NCBI GenBank assembly: GCA_050180235.1
Contig: JBFXEJ010000031.1
Span: forward strand, 1-52,446
DNA from: JAABRU01 sp050180235
GTDB lineage: Bacteria > Desulfobacterota > Desulfobacteria > Desulfobacterales > Desulfococcaceae
Length of the DNA: 52,446 bases
Direction of reading: 5' to 3'
Below the pieces are notes generated by a model. It made no database searches. It was given only the letters and a program-made list of their open reading frames with translations, and had not been told where the DNA came from. The translations under genes were made by a program, and so were the position numbers. Positions within the stretch are counted from its first letter, which is position 1, and each line of letters opens with the position of its first letter. Shown in pieces: positions 41,177 to 49,987 of this stretch.

Positions 41177-44100
41177 GAAGTGTCATCATTTTCCAGTTCT
41201 TTTCCCATGCGGTATTTGATGTCATAATTGATAATGAAATCCAGTTCTTCATCGGTAAAGCCGTAATGTTTTGCCAGAACTTTGTCTATTTCATCTATGA
41301 TTGGTTTGGATTCACGGACATTGAACTGGGTAAATTCAATTTTATCCAATCCTTTATTTCTGCTTTCAATCCGATTATTGCTATTTCTTTGCAGGTCTGC
41401 AATTAAATTTTTGTTGATTTTAGGCAAATTTTTAATTAGATATTCATTTATTTCAATTGGATAATTTCCTATTTCTCTATTTACCATGTGCCATGTATCT
41501 GAAAAAACAGTCCAATACCAAAAAAATATAGTGCTATTCATAACTGCACATATAGTATCAGCTATCTCTTTATTAACAATCCTTAATTTTTGATATGTGC
41601 TGGAAGGTTTCTGAATTCCATTGACTTTGAAATCAGGCTCATAATTTAATACAACTTTATAGTATCGGCCACCAGCATTCCGATAACTAACAAAAATTGA
41701 AGCAGATTTTTCTAAATAATTATTAATACATTTTTTATCTTTTAAAATTTTTTTTAAGATTGAGAGTTCATTTTTTGTTCCGATCTTTGGAAAACTGCCT
41801 TTTCGTTTAAAGGATGTAATTTCTGCATAGTTAATGTTTGAAAATAAATGTTCCCGAAAATCTGCACCCCATTTAAAATATGAAGATGAATACGTGATAG
41901 GTTGATTTTTTAGATTAATTATACTAATAACTAATTGTACTTCAGCTCCAGTAAATAATTTGCTTGGACGTTCAGCAAATAAACTATTCCATGTCTCATT
42001 TTCTGAAATAATTTTCTGATATTCAATCATTCTGTCAGTACAAATACTTGAAATAGGAACAATCATTCCTATCTTTCTATCATGTTTAGAAAATTGAATA
42101 CATCGCTCTATAACAAATGTGTATAAATTTCCACATTTTATTGAACTATAGCCATTAATTTTATATGGAATTTTAGTATACTCCACATACGGCGGATTCC
42201 CGATAATCACATCAAACCCGCCTTTATCCTGAATTATTTCATAAAACTCTGCAAACCAGTGAAAAGGCTGATGGGACTGCAGCCAGCTCTTGTATTCCAT
42301 TTCGCTTGTCTGCCTGTGCAGCAGTTGATTCAGTTCACAGTTCAGCTCTTTCAGGCGTTTGCTCAATTCATCTTTTGCCTGTTTCATATCCTGAACAGGA
42401 TTTTTCACATCCTGATTTCCTGACCGGAATTCCTTTTCTTCCAGTTGAATGGCCTTGAAATTATGAAAAGCCATTGAAACCATTTCCATTTTTTCCATCA
42501 TGGCAGGTTTGGCAAGCAGACCGTCAATGGTGCAGGTAAGTGCCTTGTCCAGTTCTGCTTCCGTGGCAAATCCCACAAGCGTATTTCCGGCACGTATATT
42601 AAAATCAATATCCGGCAAAGGCTCCAAACCCAGATTTTCTTTGCGGTAATCCGCATCCACTGTTGCCACCAGTTTCAGAAACAGCCGGAGTTTGGCAATT
42701 TCCACTGCTTCTTTCATAATATCAACGCCATACAGATTGCGGAGAATAATGCTCTTGTAAATAAAATATTTCAGATTGGGATGTTCCGGACTTTTCACCT
42801 GCGCCAGAACCTCTTCAAAGAATTTGTATTTTCCTTTGGGAGATTCTTCCACAAAATTTTCCATGCGCTGCACACAGCTTTCATACAGGGGCTCCAGAAT
42901 ATTCATGGCCGCAAACAGAAAGGCTCCGGAACCGCAGGTCGGGTCCAGAATGCTTATGTTTTTCAGGGCATTGTAAAAATGGCGCAGAAAAACAGGATCT
43001 GAAGTATTGTCAGTCACATCCTGCGAAAACTGGCGGATGTTCATATTGTACGTGATAAAATCATTGATGCTCTGAATTTCCCCTTTTTCAATTCTGCTTT
43101 TCACTTCATTGTAACGCTTGCGTCTGTCAACCACTTCCCGCCATATTTCAGTCGGCAAAGCAAATTCAGCAGGAGCAGGTTTATTCCATTCCTTTCTGCG
43201 CTCCAAAAGATTGGGTTTTTCCGTGTCAATACCGGCAGCAATTTCTTCCGGCAAAGGCAGATCAGCCCCTTTTCTCACGGCCTCATAAATATAGGCATCA
43301 CCGCTTTCTTTAAGCATATTCCATAATTCTGAATCTTTTTTAAATGCTTTTGGATAATTCCGGACGGTTTCATCAAAAAGATAAGGAATAATGCAGTTTT
43401 TGCTGATATAATCTGTAATATCCTCTTTGGTGTAATACGCGCCCATTTTGGCGCGGTCATTGATGAATTTTTCAAAAATATATCCAATCACATCAGGATT
43501 CACATCTTTGCCCGAAGCCGCAAAACGGGTGTCCAGATGCCAGTTGTACTGATCAAAAAACTGAAAAACAGTTGAAAATGCCTCATCTCCAATATCAATG
43601 CCCGCATATTCTTTTTCCAAATCGTGAATATCAAACAAACCCCCGTTAAGATAGGGGATTTTGCCAATTTCTTTTTTCAGTTCTTCAGAATGCTCCGGAG
43701 AACCCAGGCCATGATGAAACAAAGTCAGAAGAAAGTTTCTGTAAAAACTCACGTAAAATCTGTCTTTTCCTTTTTTCTGCTGACAGGTTTCCAGTTTTTC
43801 TTTCAGATAATTAAGGTTTTTGTCAAGAAATCCCTTTTTCTGAATAAAATAGCAGAACATCAGGCGGTTGAGCATCAGTGACGCGTACCATTCTTTGTCT
43901 GCAATAACTGAAATTCCCTTAATGAAATCAATAAATTTCCTGTGTTCTCTGCGGAAATTTTCATAGAATTTTTTGGTGACCTGCTCCACATTTTTGCGGA
44001 AATTTTCATTCACGCGATCCACAACATCGCTGATGGTGATATTTTCCTCTTCATCAAGCGTGAAAAAGAGATTTGCTGTTTTCTGATACAAAAGTTCAGG

Positions 44101-44472
44101 TTCCTGACCTTTGTGCCATCGGGTTTGGCTTAACCGTGAAGGTTTTCCTGTTTGCCTTACAAAGAGTTGCCATATCTGTGTGCTGCTGTTTCTGTCGCAG
44201 AAAATAATCAGATGTTCCCTGTATAATTTTGCAATTTTTCTGTCAAGCTGCAGCCGGGTGCTGTAATCCGGCAAATCCTGATTTTCCGCAGGTCTGAAAA
44301 CAATGATCCGGAATCCGCCTTTTTCCGCAACCAACTGAAAAGAATAAATATCATCTTTCAGTTTTACCGGAAAATGCTCATCAGCAAAATTCCATCCCAG
44401 TTGATTGAACAGATTTGTAAAATCAAAATTGCCAATATATGATTTGAACTGCTTTTTTGTGATTGTGTTCAT
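41170..44472 (-). CDS. Eco57I-type DNA adenine methyltransferase (restriction-modification protein)
   Basis: A 1100-residue protein with an N-terminal domain of ~300 residues (FQLVAEKGGFRIIVFR, LIIFCDRNSSTQIWQLFVR), a helical region with GAYYTKEDITDYI (344-356), SAM motif I DPTCGSGAF (510-518), motif IV NPPY (759-762), and a C-terminal target-recognition part. Similar to type IIG/BREX PglX-like enzymes that methylate N6-adenine. No clear PD-(D/E)XK signature seen at the N-terminus. The region 41300-42180, presumed target recognition, is more AT-rich, as is common for that variable part. It pairs with the helicase at 45013, and its C-terminus is duplicated at two other places. Confidence 0.88.
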   Translation of the reverse strand: MNTITKKQFKSYIGNFDFTNLFNQLGWNFADEHFPVKLKDDIYSFQLVAEKGGFRIIVFRPAENQDLPDYSTRLQLDRKIAKLYREHLIIFCDRNSSTQIWQLFVRQTGKPSRLSQTRWHKGQEPELLYQKTANLFFTLDEEENITISDVVDRVNENFRKNVEQVTKKFYENFRREHRKFIDFIKGISVIADKEWYASLMLNRLMFCYFIQKKGFLDKNLNYLKEKLETCQQKKGKDRFYVSFYRNFLLTLFHHGLGSPEHSEELKKEIGKIPYLNGGLFDIHDLEKEYAGIDIGDEAFSTVFQFFDQYNWHLDTRFAASGKDVNPDVIGYIFEKFINDRAKMGAYYTKEDITDYISKNCIIPYLFDETVRNYPKAFKKDSELWNMLKESGDAYIYEAVRKGADLPLPEEIAAGIDTEKPNLLERRKEWNKPAPAEFALPTEIWREVVDRRKRYNEVKSRIEKGEIQSINDFITYNMNIRQFSQDVTDNTSDPVFLRHFYNALKNISILDPTCGSGAFLFAAMNILEPLYESCVQRMENFVEESPKGKYKFFEEVLAQVKSPEHPNLKYFIYKSIILRNLYGVDIMKEAVEIAKLRLFLKLVATVDADYRKENLGLEPLPDIDFNIRAGNTLVGFATEAELDKALTCTIDGLLAKPAMMEKMEMVSMAFHNFKAIQLEEKEFRSGNQDVKNPVQDMKQAKDELSKRLKELNCELNQLLHRQTSEMEYKSWLQSHQPFHWFAEFYEIIQDKGGFDVIIGNPPYVEYTKIPYKINGYSSIKCGNLYTFVIERCIQFSKHDRKIGMIVPISSICTDRMIEYQKIISENETWNSLFAERPSKLFTGAEVQLVISIINLKNQPITYSSSYFKWGADFREHLFSNINYAEITSFKRKGSFPKIGTKNELSILKKILKDKKCINNYLEKSASIFVSYRNAGGRYYKVVLNYEPDFKVNGIQKPSSTYQKLRIVNKEIADTICAVMNSTIFFWYWTVFSDTWHMVNREIGNYPIEINEYLIKNLPKINKNLIADLQRNSNNRIESRNKGLDKIEFTQFNVRESKPIIDEIDKVLAKHYGFTDEELDFIINYDIKYRMGKELENDDTSV

Positions 44473-44486
44473 AATTTTGCCTTTAT

Positions 44487-44508
44487 CTGACTTCGGCTGC
44501 GCTCAGTC
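44487..44508. repeat. Short palindrome CTGACTTCGG-type
   Basis: CTGAC and GTCAG arms flank TTCGGCTGCGCTCA. Same REP-like core as the longer repeats at 44518 and 44931. Confidence 0.7.
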
Positions 44509-44517
44509 AGCGGAAAT

Positions 44518-44599
44518 GTTGCCTTCGGCTACGCTCAGGCAACGGTGGCGGCGGTGATTGAGATTAGTCGAACGTTGATTGAGCGTAGCCGAAATCACC
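44518..44599. repeat. REP-like repeat flanking the GIY-YIG gene, copy 1
   Basis: Starts GTTGCCTTCGGCTACGCTCA, ends TGAGCGTAGCCGAAATCACC; the two ends are inverted to each other, with GATTGAGATTAGTCGAACG between. It contains the last bases and stop of the GIY-YIG gene. Copy 2 at 44931-45013 is about 90% identical and in the same orientation. Confidence 0.85.
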
Positions 44600-44906
44600 G
44601 TACTTGATAAAATTTGAAATGCGTGCTGTTTTTACATTCAGAGAGTAAATGCAATTCTTCTGGTTTGTTATTAATCAATGCCTCTTTCTTTTTTCTGCTC
44701 CAGCCTTGTATCTGCTTTTCCCTGTAAAATGCTTCATCTATTCTGTCAAATTCTTCATAATAGACTAACTTTACAGGTAAACGCTTTTTTGTATGATTTG
44801 CTCCTTCTCCGTTTTGATGTTGGATTAATCTGCGTTCTAAATCTTTGGTACTGCCAACATAATAACTTCCGTCAGAGCATTTTAGTATATACATGTATCC
44901 TTTCAT
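44595..44906 (-). CDS. GIY-YIG endonuclease family protein
   Basis: A 103-residue single-domain nuclease: GYMYILKCSDGSYYVGSTKD (GIY-YIG type, here YMYIL...YYVGS), catalytic Arg in DLERRLIQHQNGEG, and FDRIDEAFYREKQIQGW (Glu). UPF0213-type. AAGGAAG lies before ATG 44906. It sits between the methyltransferase and helicase genes, framed by direct REP-like repeats, so it is probably an inserted mobile or selfish gene rather than part of the system. Confidence 0.88.
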   Translation of the reverse strand: MKGYMYILKCSDGSYYVGSTKDLERRLIQHQNGEGANHTKKRLPVKLVYYEEFDRIDEAFYREKQIQGWSRKKKEALINNKPEELHLLSECKNSTHFKFYQVR

Positions 44907-44930
44907 AATAATCTTCCTTTTTGATTACCA

Positions 44931-45013
44931 CTGCCTTCGGCTACGCTCAGGCAACGGTAGAAGCAACGATGATTGAGATTAGTCGAACGGTGATTGAGCG
45001 TAGCCGAAATCAC
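44931..45013. repeat. REP-like repeat flanking the GIY-YIG gene, copy 2
   Basis: CTGCCTTCGGCTACGCTCAG to GATTGAGCGTAGCCGAAATC, direct copy of 44518-44599. Its right end touches the TAG of the helicase gene (45013-45015). Confidence 0.85.
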
Positions 45014-48000
45014 TATTTTCTGATACCCATCGAGCATATAATCTGAGGTGTTCTTAAATTATCCTGCTCTTTCTGTTCAATAACACACAAACGCCCTTCT
45101 TCTCTTAACTGCATGGTCAAAAATGCTGTTTCCTCATCCGTGCATCCTAAGCGGATACGGCGGTTTATGTTTTCCCTTGAGGTTTCCCGCAGAGGATAAT
45201 GAAAAATATCATCAATGGTCTTTTTCAAAGCATCCAAATCAAACAAAGTGTTTCTGACGCTTTCATAATATCTTTGCAGAATCATGTAAACCCTGTATCT
45301 TGTGCTGGATGTATTGCCAAGCTGTCCGCCGGATTTGGCTGCTTCGGTTTCAGCAAGCATCACAGCTTTTTTCACCAAATCATGATGATTTTCCAAAGGT
45401 TCAGTTGCAGGTGTATCCAATGCGCATTCAGCCATCTTCAAAATTCTTGACTGACTTGTGGAAACAACCTTGCCTTCCGCATTTAAACAGGTAAGAATCT
45501 CATAACCCTTACTGTTTTTATGGTATGCAATCAGGGTATTGTTTTCAAATCCGTGATCCTGTTTTTCCTTTGTGGAATAAACAACCTCCGGCAGTCCGGG
45601 AATTTTCTTTTTCAAATCAGGATTTGCCTTTGTTGCCTGATTCCAGATTTCATAAGCCTGTGAAGTAAGGTCAACATCGCCTTCATCCTCATCCAGAATG
45701 CCTGATTTTTCATTATACAAATCCTGAATATTGACCGGATCACCGTCAAAGAAAATTTCATCTGCGCCCACTGCCTCGGCATTTTCAGATATGCGCTGGG
45801 TAAGCCTGGTTCTTAATCTGATGATTCTTTCAATGCCATCCTGGGGCAAAAACGAATAGCACAGAATTTCAGGCGACTGCTGCCCGATTCTGTCAACACG
45901 TCCCGCTCTCTGTATAAGCCTGATGATAGCCCAGGGCAGATCGTAATTGACAATGATATGAGCATCCTGAAGGTTCTGCCCCTCGCTTAAAACGTCTGTG
46001 CTGATGAGTATTCTTATTTCATCTTTTACCTTTTCTGCTTTATTGCTGACAGGGCTGAACCTGTGCGCAAATCCGGTCGGATTTTCCAAATCACCGGTAA
46101 CACAGGCAAGAGCCTGAATATTGCGTTTTTTAAGCTGTTCATACAGATAACAGGCAGTATCTGCAAACTGTGTAAAAATCAGAATTTTTTGATTTTTATG
46201 ATCTCTGATACAAAGTTTTTCAAGTAAATTCAGTTTTTTGTCTTCCGCAGGATTCCAGTTTTTTCCTGTTTCAATAACAGAAATGATTTTATCCGCGTCA
46301 TCTGTCAGCAGTTCCGCCAGATTTTCTGCAAACAAAGAACTTGAAATCCAGTCATATCTGTTTCTGTCTGCCGCACATTTTTCATAGTATTTTTCAGCCA
46401 GATTCCTGTATTCCCCTTTGTCTGTCATCAGATTCATTTCCAGATTTTCATCATTATCATTTTCTTCCAGAAATTCATCCATTTCTGCGGCTTCCTGCTG
46501 TCCGATGGGAAGGGGAAAACCCTTTTCAATGGCATAAACAAAAACGTGATTTCTCAAAACATGCCGGGCCAGTGATACCAGAAAAGAAAGTCCTGAGCTT
46601 TCCAGCCTTTTGAAAAGATTGGTTCTGCAAAAACCCATCAGTCCCCTGCCTGCGCGGTTTAAGTTTGCAATAATCCGTTTTTCTTCCGCATTGGCAGTTC
46701 CCTCTCTGTCTTTGTCAATATAATTGCCAAGTCCGTAGCGGGGCAGATAAAGACTGCTGATAATTTTTACCACTTCCTCATCATACAGTTTTACATAACT
46801 GTCCTTTTCATCGTCCGGGTTAAATGCGTATTCAATTTTTTTTGGAATTCTGTCAGGGAAATACACTGTTCTTCCGTCATGGAAAGTCAGATAATACTGT
46901 TTTTTGTCAGGATCATACGTGGCATAATTTTGTTTGATAAACGTGCGGGTTCTCCGTACCATATAAAGTTTTAACAATTCCTGCCAGTCTTCTGAAAACC
47001 TGCTTTTTTCAAAAGCAGGCAATGTATTGGGAGAGTATTGGTATTTTGCGATAAACTCCGCAGCTCCGCCTGCTTCGCGGATAAAATTTTCAGGACAGAT
47101 GCCAATATCTTTGTCTTCAGGTATAAACAGCCGCAACTGGCTTGAAATATCCAGATAACTTTTGTTGTAGGGTGTAGCCGTAATCATAATCACACGGCTT
47201 TCATTTTTTTCCAGATACTCTTTGACAATAGCGTAGCGTTTTCCCTGCCGGTTGCGGAGATGATGACTCTCATCAATAATCACAACCCGGTATCTTCCTG
47301 TTTTTTCCAGAAAATTTTTGTCAGTTTTGGAAATGCTCTGCACTCTGGCTCTTAATTCATAGGTTTGAACATATCCCTGCCACATTTCCACAAGGTTTTT
47401 GGGGCATATAATCAAAGTTTCGGTAAAAAATGTTTCCTCAAAAAGTTTTGCAACCGCAGTTGCGGTCATGGTTTTGCCCAGACCCACAACATCGCTGATC
47501 AGAACACCGCCCTGTTTATCCAGATACCTTGCGGCAATACTCACGGCATTCTGCTGAAATGGCAGTAAATCTTTTTGCAGAATCTGGGGCACAATATAAT
47601 TTCCGATACCGCTTCTGGCTTCCTGTGAAAGATGAAAAGCGATTTTCAGATAAATATAATAGGGCAAAATCCTGTTTTCACCGGCCCAGCTTTCAGCAAG
47701 TATCTGAATCAGTTCGTCTGAAATATCAATACACCAGCGGTCGTTCCATCTGTCCTCAAACCACTTGGCAAGTTTTTCCGCAGCGTCCTGCTCCAGAACA
47801 TCCACATTCAGTTCTCCCTGGTGCGAAAGCCCGGCCATTGTCAGATTGCTGCTGCCGATATAGCCGATTAAGGGAGCCATTTTGTCTTTTCTGTGCAGAA
47901 GATAGAGTTTGGCATGGAGCTGATAGGCCAGAAAGAGTTTGACCTGCACTTTTTTCTCTGCAAGCTGGATTCTGAGTTTTTTCAGGCATTCCTCATCTGC

Positions 48001-48324
48001 ACGGCTGGGTATGCCAAAGGTCAGTTGTCTGGCAAAGGATTTTGCTGTTTCCTTTTTCAGTTCCACTGCTGTGGCATTGTCCATTGGTTTGTCTTTGTTT
48101 TGGAGCCATTCCCTGCGCAGAATGTTTTCTTCATGGCTTTGCATTCCCACCAGCACGCGGCAGCATTCCTCACCGCCTTTGAACTGCCCGATGGGTTCCA
48201 TCAGCAGTTTCCAGCCTCTGAGATTGAAATAACCCACACAGAAATAAGCCCGATAGGAGCTTTCCAGGGTGTTCAGCAGACCTGTTTTCAGATCAGATGA
48301 GATATTGTCAAATATTTTGGGCAT
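45013..48324 (-). CDS. PLD-nuclease-like SNF2 helicase
   Basis: A 1103-residue protein. N-terminal phospholipase D-like domain (LHAKLYLLHRKDK, H137 and K139; IGSSNLTMAGL, 157-167). Then SNF2-type ATPase: DVVGLGKTMTATAVA (Walker A), VVIIDESHHLRNRQGKR (DESH), MITATPYNKS, and the C-terminal part with ILIFTQFADTACYLYEQL, ISTDVLSEGQNLQDA and RLIQRAGRVDRIGQQ. Members of this group often belong to restriction or anti-phage islands with a large adenine methyltransferase, as here. The final ~100 residues are a distinct helical region. The start ATG 48324 has no good ribosome site, so its start may need checking. Confidence 0.9.
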   Translation of the reverse strand: MPKIFDNISSDLKTGLLNTLESSYRAYFCVGYFNLRGWKLLMEPIGQFKGGEECCRVLVGMQSHEENILRREWLQNKDKPMDNATAVELKKETAKSFARQLTFGIPSRADEECLKKLRIQLAEKKVQVKLFLAYQLHAKLYLLHRKDKMAPLIGYIGSSNLTMAGLSHQGELNVDVLEQDAAEKLAKWFEDRWNDRWCIDISDELIQILAESWAGENRILPYYIYLKIAFHLSQEARSGIGNYIVPQILQKDLLPFQQNAVSIAARYLDKQGGVLISDVVGLGKTMTATAVAKLFEETFFTETLIICPKNLVEMWQGYVQTYELRARVQSISKTDKNFLEKTGRYRVVIIDESHHLRNRQGKRYAIVKEYLEKNESRVIMITATPYNKSYLDISSQLRLFIPEDKDIGICPENFIREAGGAAEFIAKYQYSPNTLPAFEKSRFSEDWQELLKLYMVRRTRTFIKQNYATYDPDKKQYYLTFHDGRTVYFPDRIPKKIEYAFNPDDEKDSYVKLYDEEVVKIISSLYLPRYGLGNYIDKDREGTANAEEKRIIANLNRAGRGLMGFCRTNLFKRLESSGLSFLVSLARHVLRNHVFVYAIEKGFPLPIGQQEAAEMDEFLEENDNDENLEMNLMTDKGEYRNLAEKYYEKCAADRNRYDWISSSLFAENLAELLTDDADKIISVIETGKNWNPAEDKKLNLLEKLCIRDHKNQKILIFTQFADTACYLYEQLKKRNIQALACVTGDLENPTGFAHRFSPVSNKAEKVKDEIRILISTDVLSEGQNLQDAHIIVNYDLPWAIIRLIQRAGRVDRIGQQSPEILCYSFLPQDGIERIIRLRTRLTQRISENAEAVGADEIFFDGDPVNIQDLYNEKSGILDEDEGDVDLTSQAYEIWNQATKANPDLKKKIPGLPEVVYSTKEKQDHGFENNTLIAYHKNSKGYEILTCLNAEGKVVSTSQSRILKMAECALDTPATEPLENHHDLVKKAVMLAETEAAKSGGQLGNTSSTRYRVYMILQRYYESVRNTLFDLDALKKTIDDIFHYPLRETSRENINRRIRLGCTDEETAFLTMQLREEGRLCVIEQKEQDNLRTPQIICSMGIRK

Positions 48325-48341
48325 ATATCAGTGTATTTCCA

Positions 48342-48725
48342 TCAGTTGGCAGCAGATGCCTTCTTTTTTTTCCCTTTCACAGCGTTGAGAATCTCCTCCG
48401 GTGATTTTGCGGATTTGGCAGTCTGAAGAATTTTCTCCAGCCTGTCTTTTTTCTGAATCCGTCTGATTTTTGGATAAAGAACCACTCCCCGATCACCGAA
48501 TTTCATTTCCAGAACAGTCTGAAGGGAACCCAGCAGAAAACCTCTTTCCTCTCCGATTTCCATTCCCTTTTCCATTCCCTTTTCCATTCCCTTTTCCATT
48601 CCCTTTTCCATTCCCTTTTTCATTCCGATCCGTTCGGCTGTTGTGATGTACTGCATATTCACCTCCCTTTCATAATCCATGAGTTTTTCATGATAAATGT
48701 TTTCCATACCGGACGGAAGCGCCAT
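48342..48725 (-). pseudogene. Duplicated C-terminal part of an Rpn gene
   Basis: About 127 residues that duplicate the C-terminal part of the gene at 48778-49812 (common: MENIYHEKLMDYEREVNM, MQYITTAERIGMKKG, SLQTVLEMKFGDRGVVLYPK). It has four MEKG repeats plus an MKKG and an MEIG unit; the full gene has one or two more. Upstream the homology begins in the middle of FIDWIM. A strong site GGGAGGTG then ATG (48656) is retained, so a 104-residue C-terminal protein could be made, which would be the RpnS-like part. Alternatively dead. Confidence 0.7.
48654..48668 (-). promoter_or_regulatory. Internal ribosome site in the duplicated Rpn fragment
   Basis: GGGAGGTG with GGAGG five bases from ATG (48656), same as in the full gene. 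It would start MQYITTAERIG, a 104-residue product running to 48342. Confidence 0.6.
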
Positions 48726-48777
48726 AATCCAGTCAATGAAACATATGGTATTGATGCAAAGAGAGGGAACAGGGAAA

Positions 48778-49812
48778 TCACTCAGCAGAGGTCTTCTTTT
48801 TTTCCCCTTTGATTGCCTTCAGAATCTCTTCCTCTGATTTTGCGGATTTGGCAGCCTGAAGAATTTTCTCCAGCCTGTCTGTTTTCTGAATCCGTCTGAT
48901 TTTTGGATAAAGAACCACTCCCCGATCACCGAATTTCATTTCCAGAACAGTCTGAAGGGAACCCAGCAGAAAACCTCTTTCCTCTCCGATTTCCATTCCC
49001 TTTTCCATTCCTTTTTCTATTCCCTTTTCCATTCCCTTTTCCATTCCTTTTTCCATTCCCTTTTTCATTCCGATCCGTTCGGCTGTTGTGATGTACTGCA
49101 TATTCACCTCCCTTTCATAATCCATGAGTTTTTCATGATAAATATTTTCCATGTCCCCCGGAAGCACCATAATCCAGTCAATGAACCGGTAGAGCCGGAT
49201 AATATCATCTTTGGTCCACCCGTGACGGTAAAGGTTTTTGCTGAGTGCCAGTTTATACTGCAGGCGGCTCTGCCTGTCCTTCCGGGTTTCCAGAGTCTTC
49301 AGATGGGCCATGACCGCGACTGCAAAGGGATTCTGCGAGGATTCAAGCATTTTCCATTTTTTTCTGTAATCCAGCAGCTTCACGCAGGGAAATGAAAAGG
49401 CCGTCCGGCATCCCCATATGTTCTGCTTATATTGCGAAACCTTCCATTCCGGGTTTTCATCTGTCAGCACGGCCAGACTCACCACAGGTCTGCCGTACAG
49501 ATCCTGTCCCCTGTAATTGTACACAAACACCCTCCGGGGAAATCCCTCCTCTTTGCCTCCCTGAATCTCGGCATGTGCCATCACCCATGTCTCATCTCCG
49601 TTCTTTTTCCATACCTGCATCAGACGGTCTGCAACCCGGTTGCCGGTGTCGGACTCACGCGTGATCTGGTGCAGTTCCTTGTCCAGAGGAATATAACCCT
49701 TTTCCCAGTCAATCTCTTTCTCAATTTTTGGAAAAAAGAAGAGCATGAACTCACGGAAATACGCACCCAGTATCTCCTTCCACGGACTGTCAAAACTTTT
49801 TCTGTCTGCCAT
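48778..49812 (-). CDS. Rpn-like PD-(D/E)XK nuclease with MEKG repeats
   Basis: A 344-residue protein. N-terminal nuclease part: FMLFFFPKIEKEIDWEKGY, then VADRLMQVWKKNG (Asp) and VMAHAEIQGGKEEG (ExQ), then FVYNYRGQDLYGRPV. The C-terminal part carries six 4-residue repeats of the MEKG type (MKKGMEKGMEKG ..., in DNA 12-base repeats at ~49000-49070) and then SLQTVLEMKFGDRGV. The family is related to Rpn/DUF4351. GGATAGGG precedes ATG 49812. An internal GGGAGGTG and ATG at 49101 would also give a 107-residue short product. The C-terminal half is copied downstream. Confidence 0.87.
   Translation of the reverse strand: MADRKSFDSPWKEILGAYFREFMLFFFPKIEKEIDWEKGYIPLDKELHQITRESDTGNRVADRLMQVWKKNGDETWVMAHAEIQGGKEEGFPRRVFVYNYRGQDLYGRPVVSLAVLTDENPEWKVSQYKQNIWGCRTAFSFPCVKLLDYRKKWKMLESSQNPFAVAVMAHLKTLETRKDRQSRLQYKLALSKNLYRHGWTKDDIIRLYRFIDWIMVLPGDMENIYHEKLMDYEREVNMQYITTAERIGMKKGMEKGMEKGMEKGIEKGMEKGMEIGEERGFLLGSLQTVLEMKFGDRGVVLYPKIRRIQKTDRLEKILQAAKSAKSEEEILKAIKGEKKKTSAE
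49099..49113 (-). promoter_or_regulatory. Internal ribosome site and start in the Rpn gene
   Basis: AGGGAGGTG followed by AAT and ATG (49101). GGAGG-to-ATG distance is five bases, identical to the site in the other Rpn gene (29841-29855), though the two proteins have little sequence in common there. Confidence 0.6.
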
Positions 49813-49907
49813 ATATCCCTATCCTGTACCTGTTTCTGTTTTTCCATCCGGAATGATTGCATATTATTCTGTCAGACTTTTCAGACCAGGGAGCGGTATC
49901 AAAATAA

Positions 49908-49985
49908 AGTGTAGGTAAACCCTGAGAATTTTCAAAATCATCAGGGTTTTCTGACAGGAAAATTGTACGGCTTATTTTTTACAAA
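49908..49985. repeat. Palindromic element, family D, copy 3 (inverted)
   Basis: Contains GTACGGCTTATTTTTTAC (inverted GTAAAAAATAAGCCGTAC) and AAACCCTGAGAATTTTC with a partner ATCAGGGTTTTC. Reverse-complement relative of 15826-15895. It directly follows the PBP-activator gene stop on the minus strand, so it may be its terminator. Confidence 0.68.
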
Positions 49986-49987
49986 CT

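Noticed and set aside
48903..49091. PF-rich 62-codon plus-strand frame
   Set aside because: Antisense reading of the MEKG repeats.
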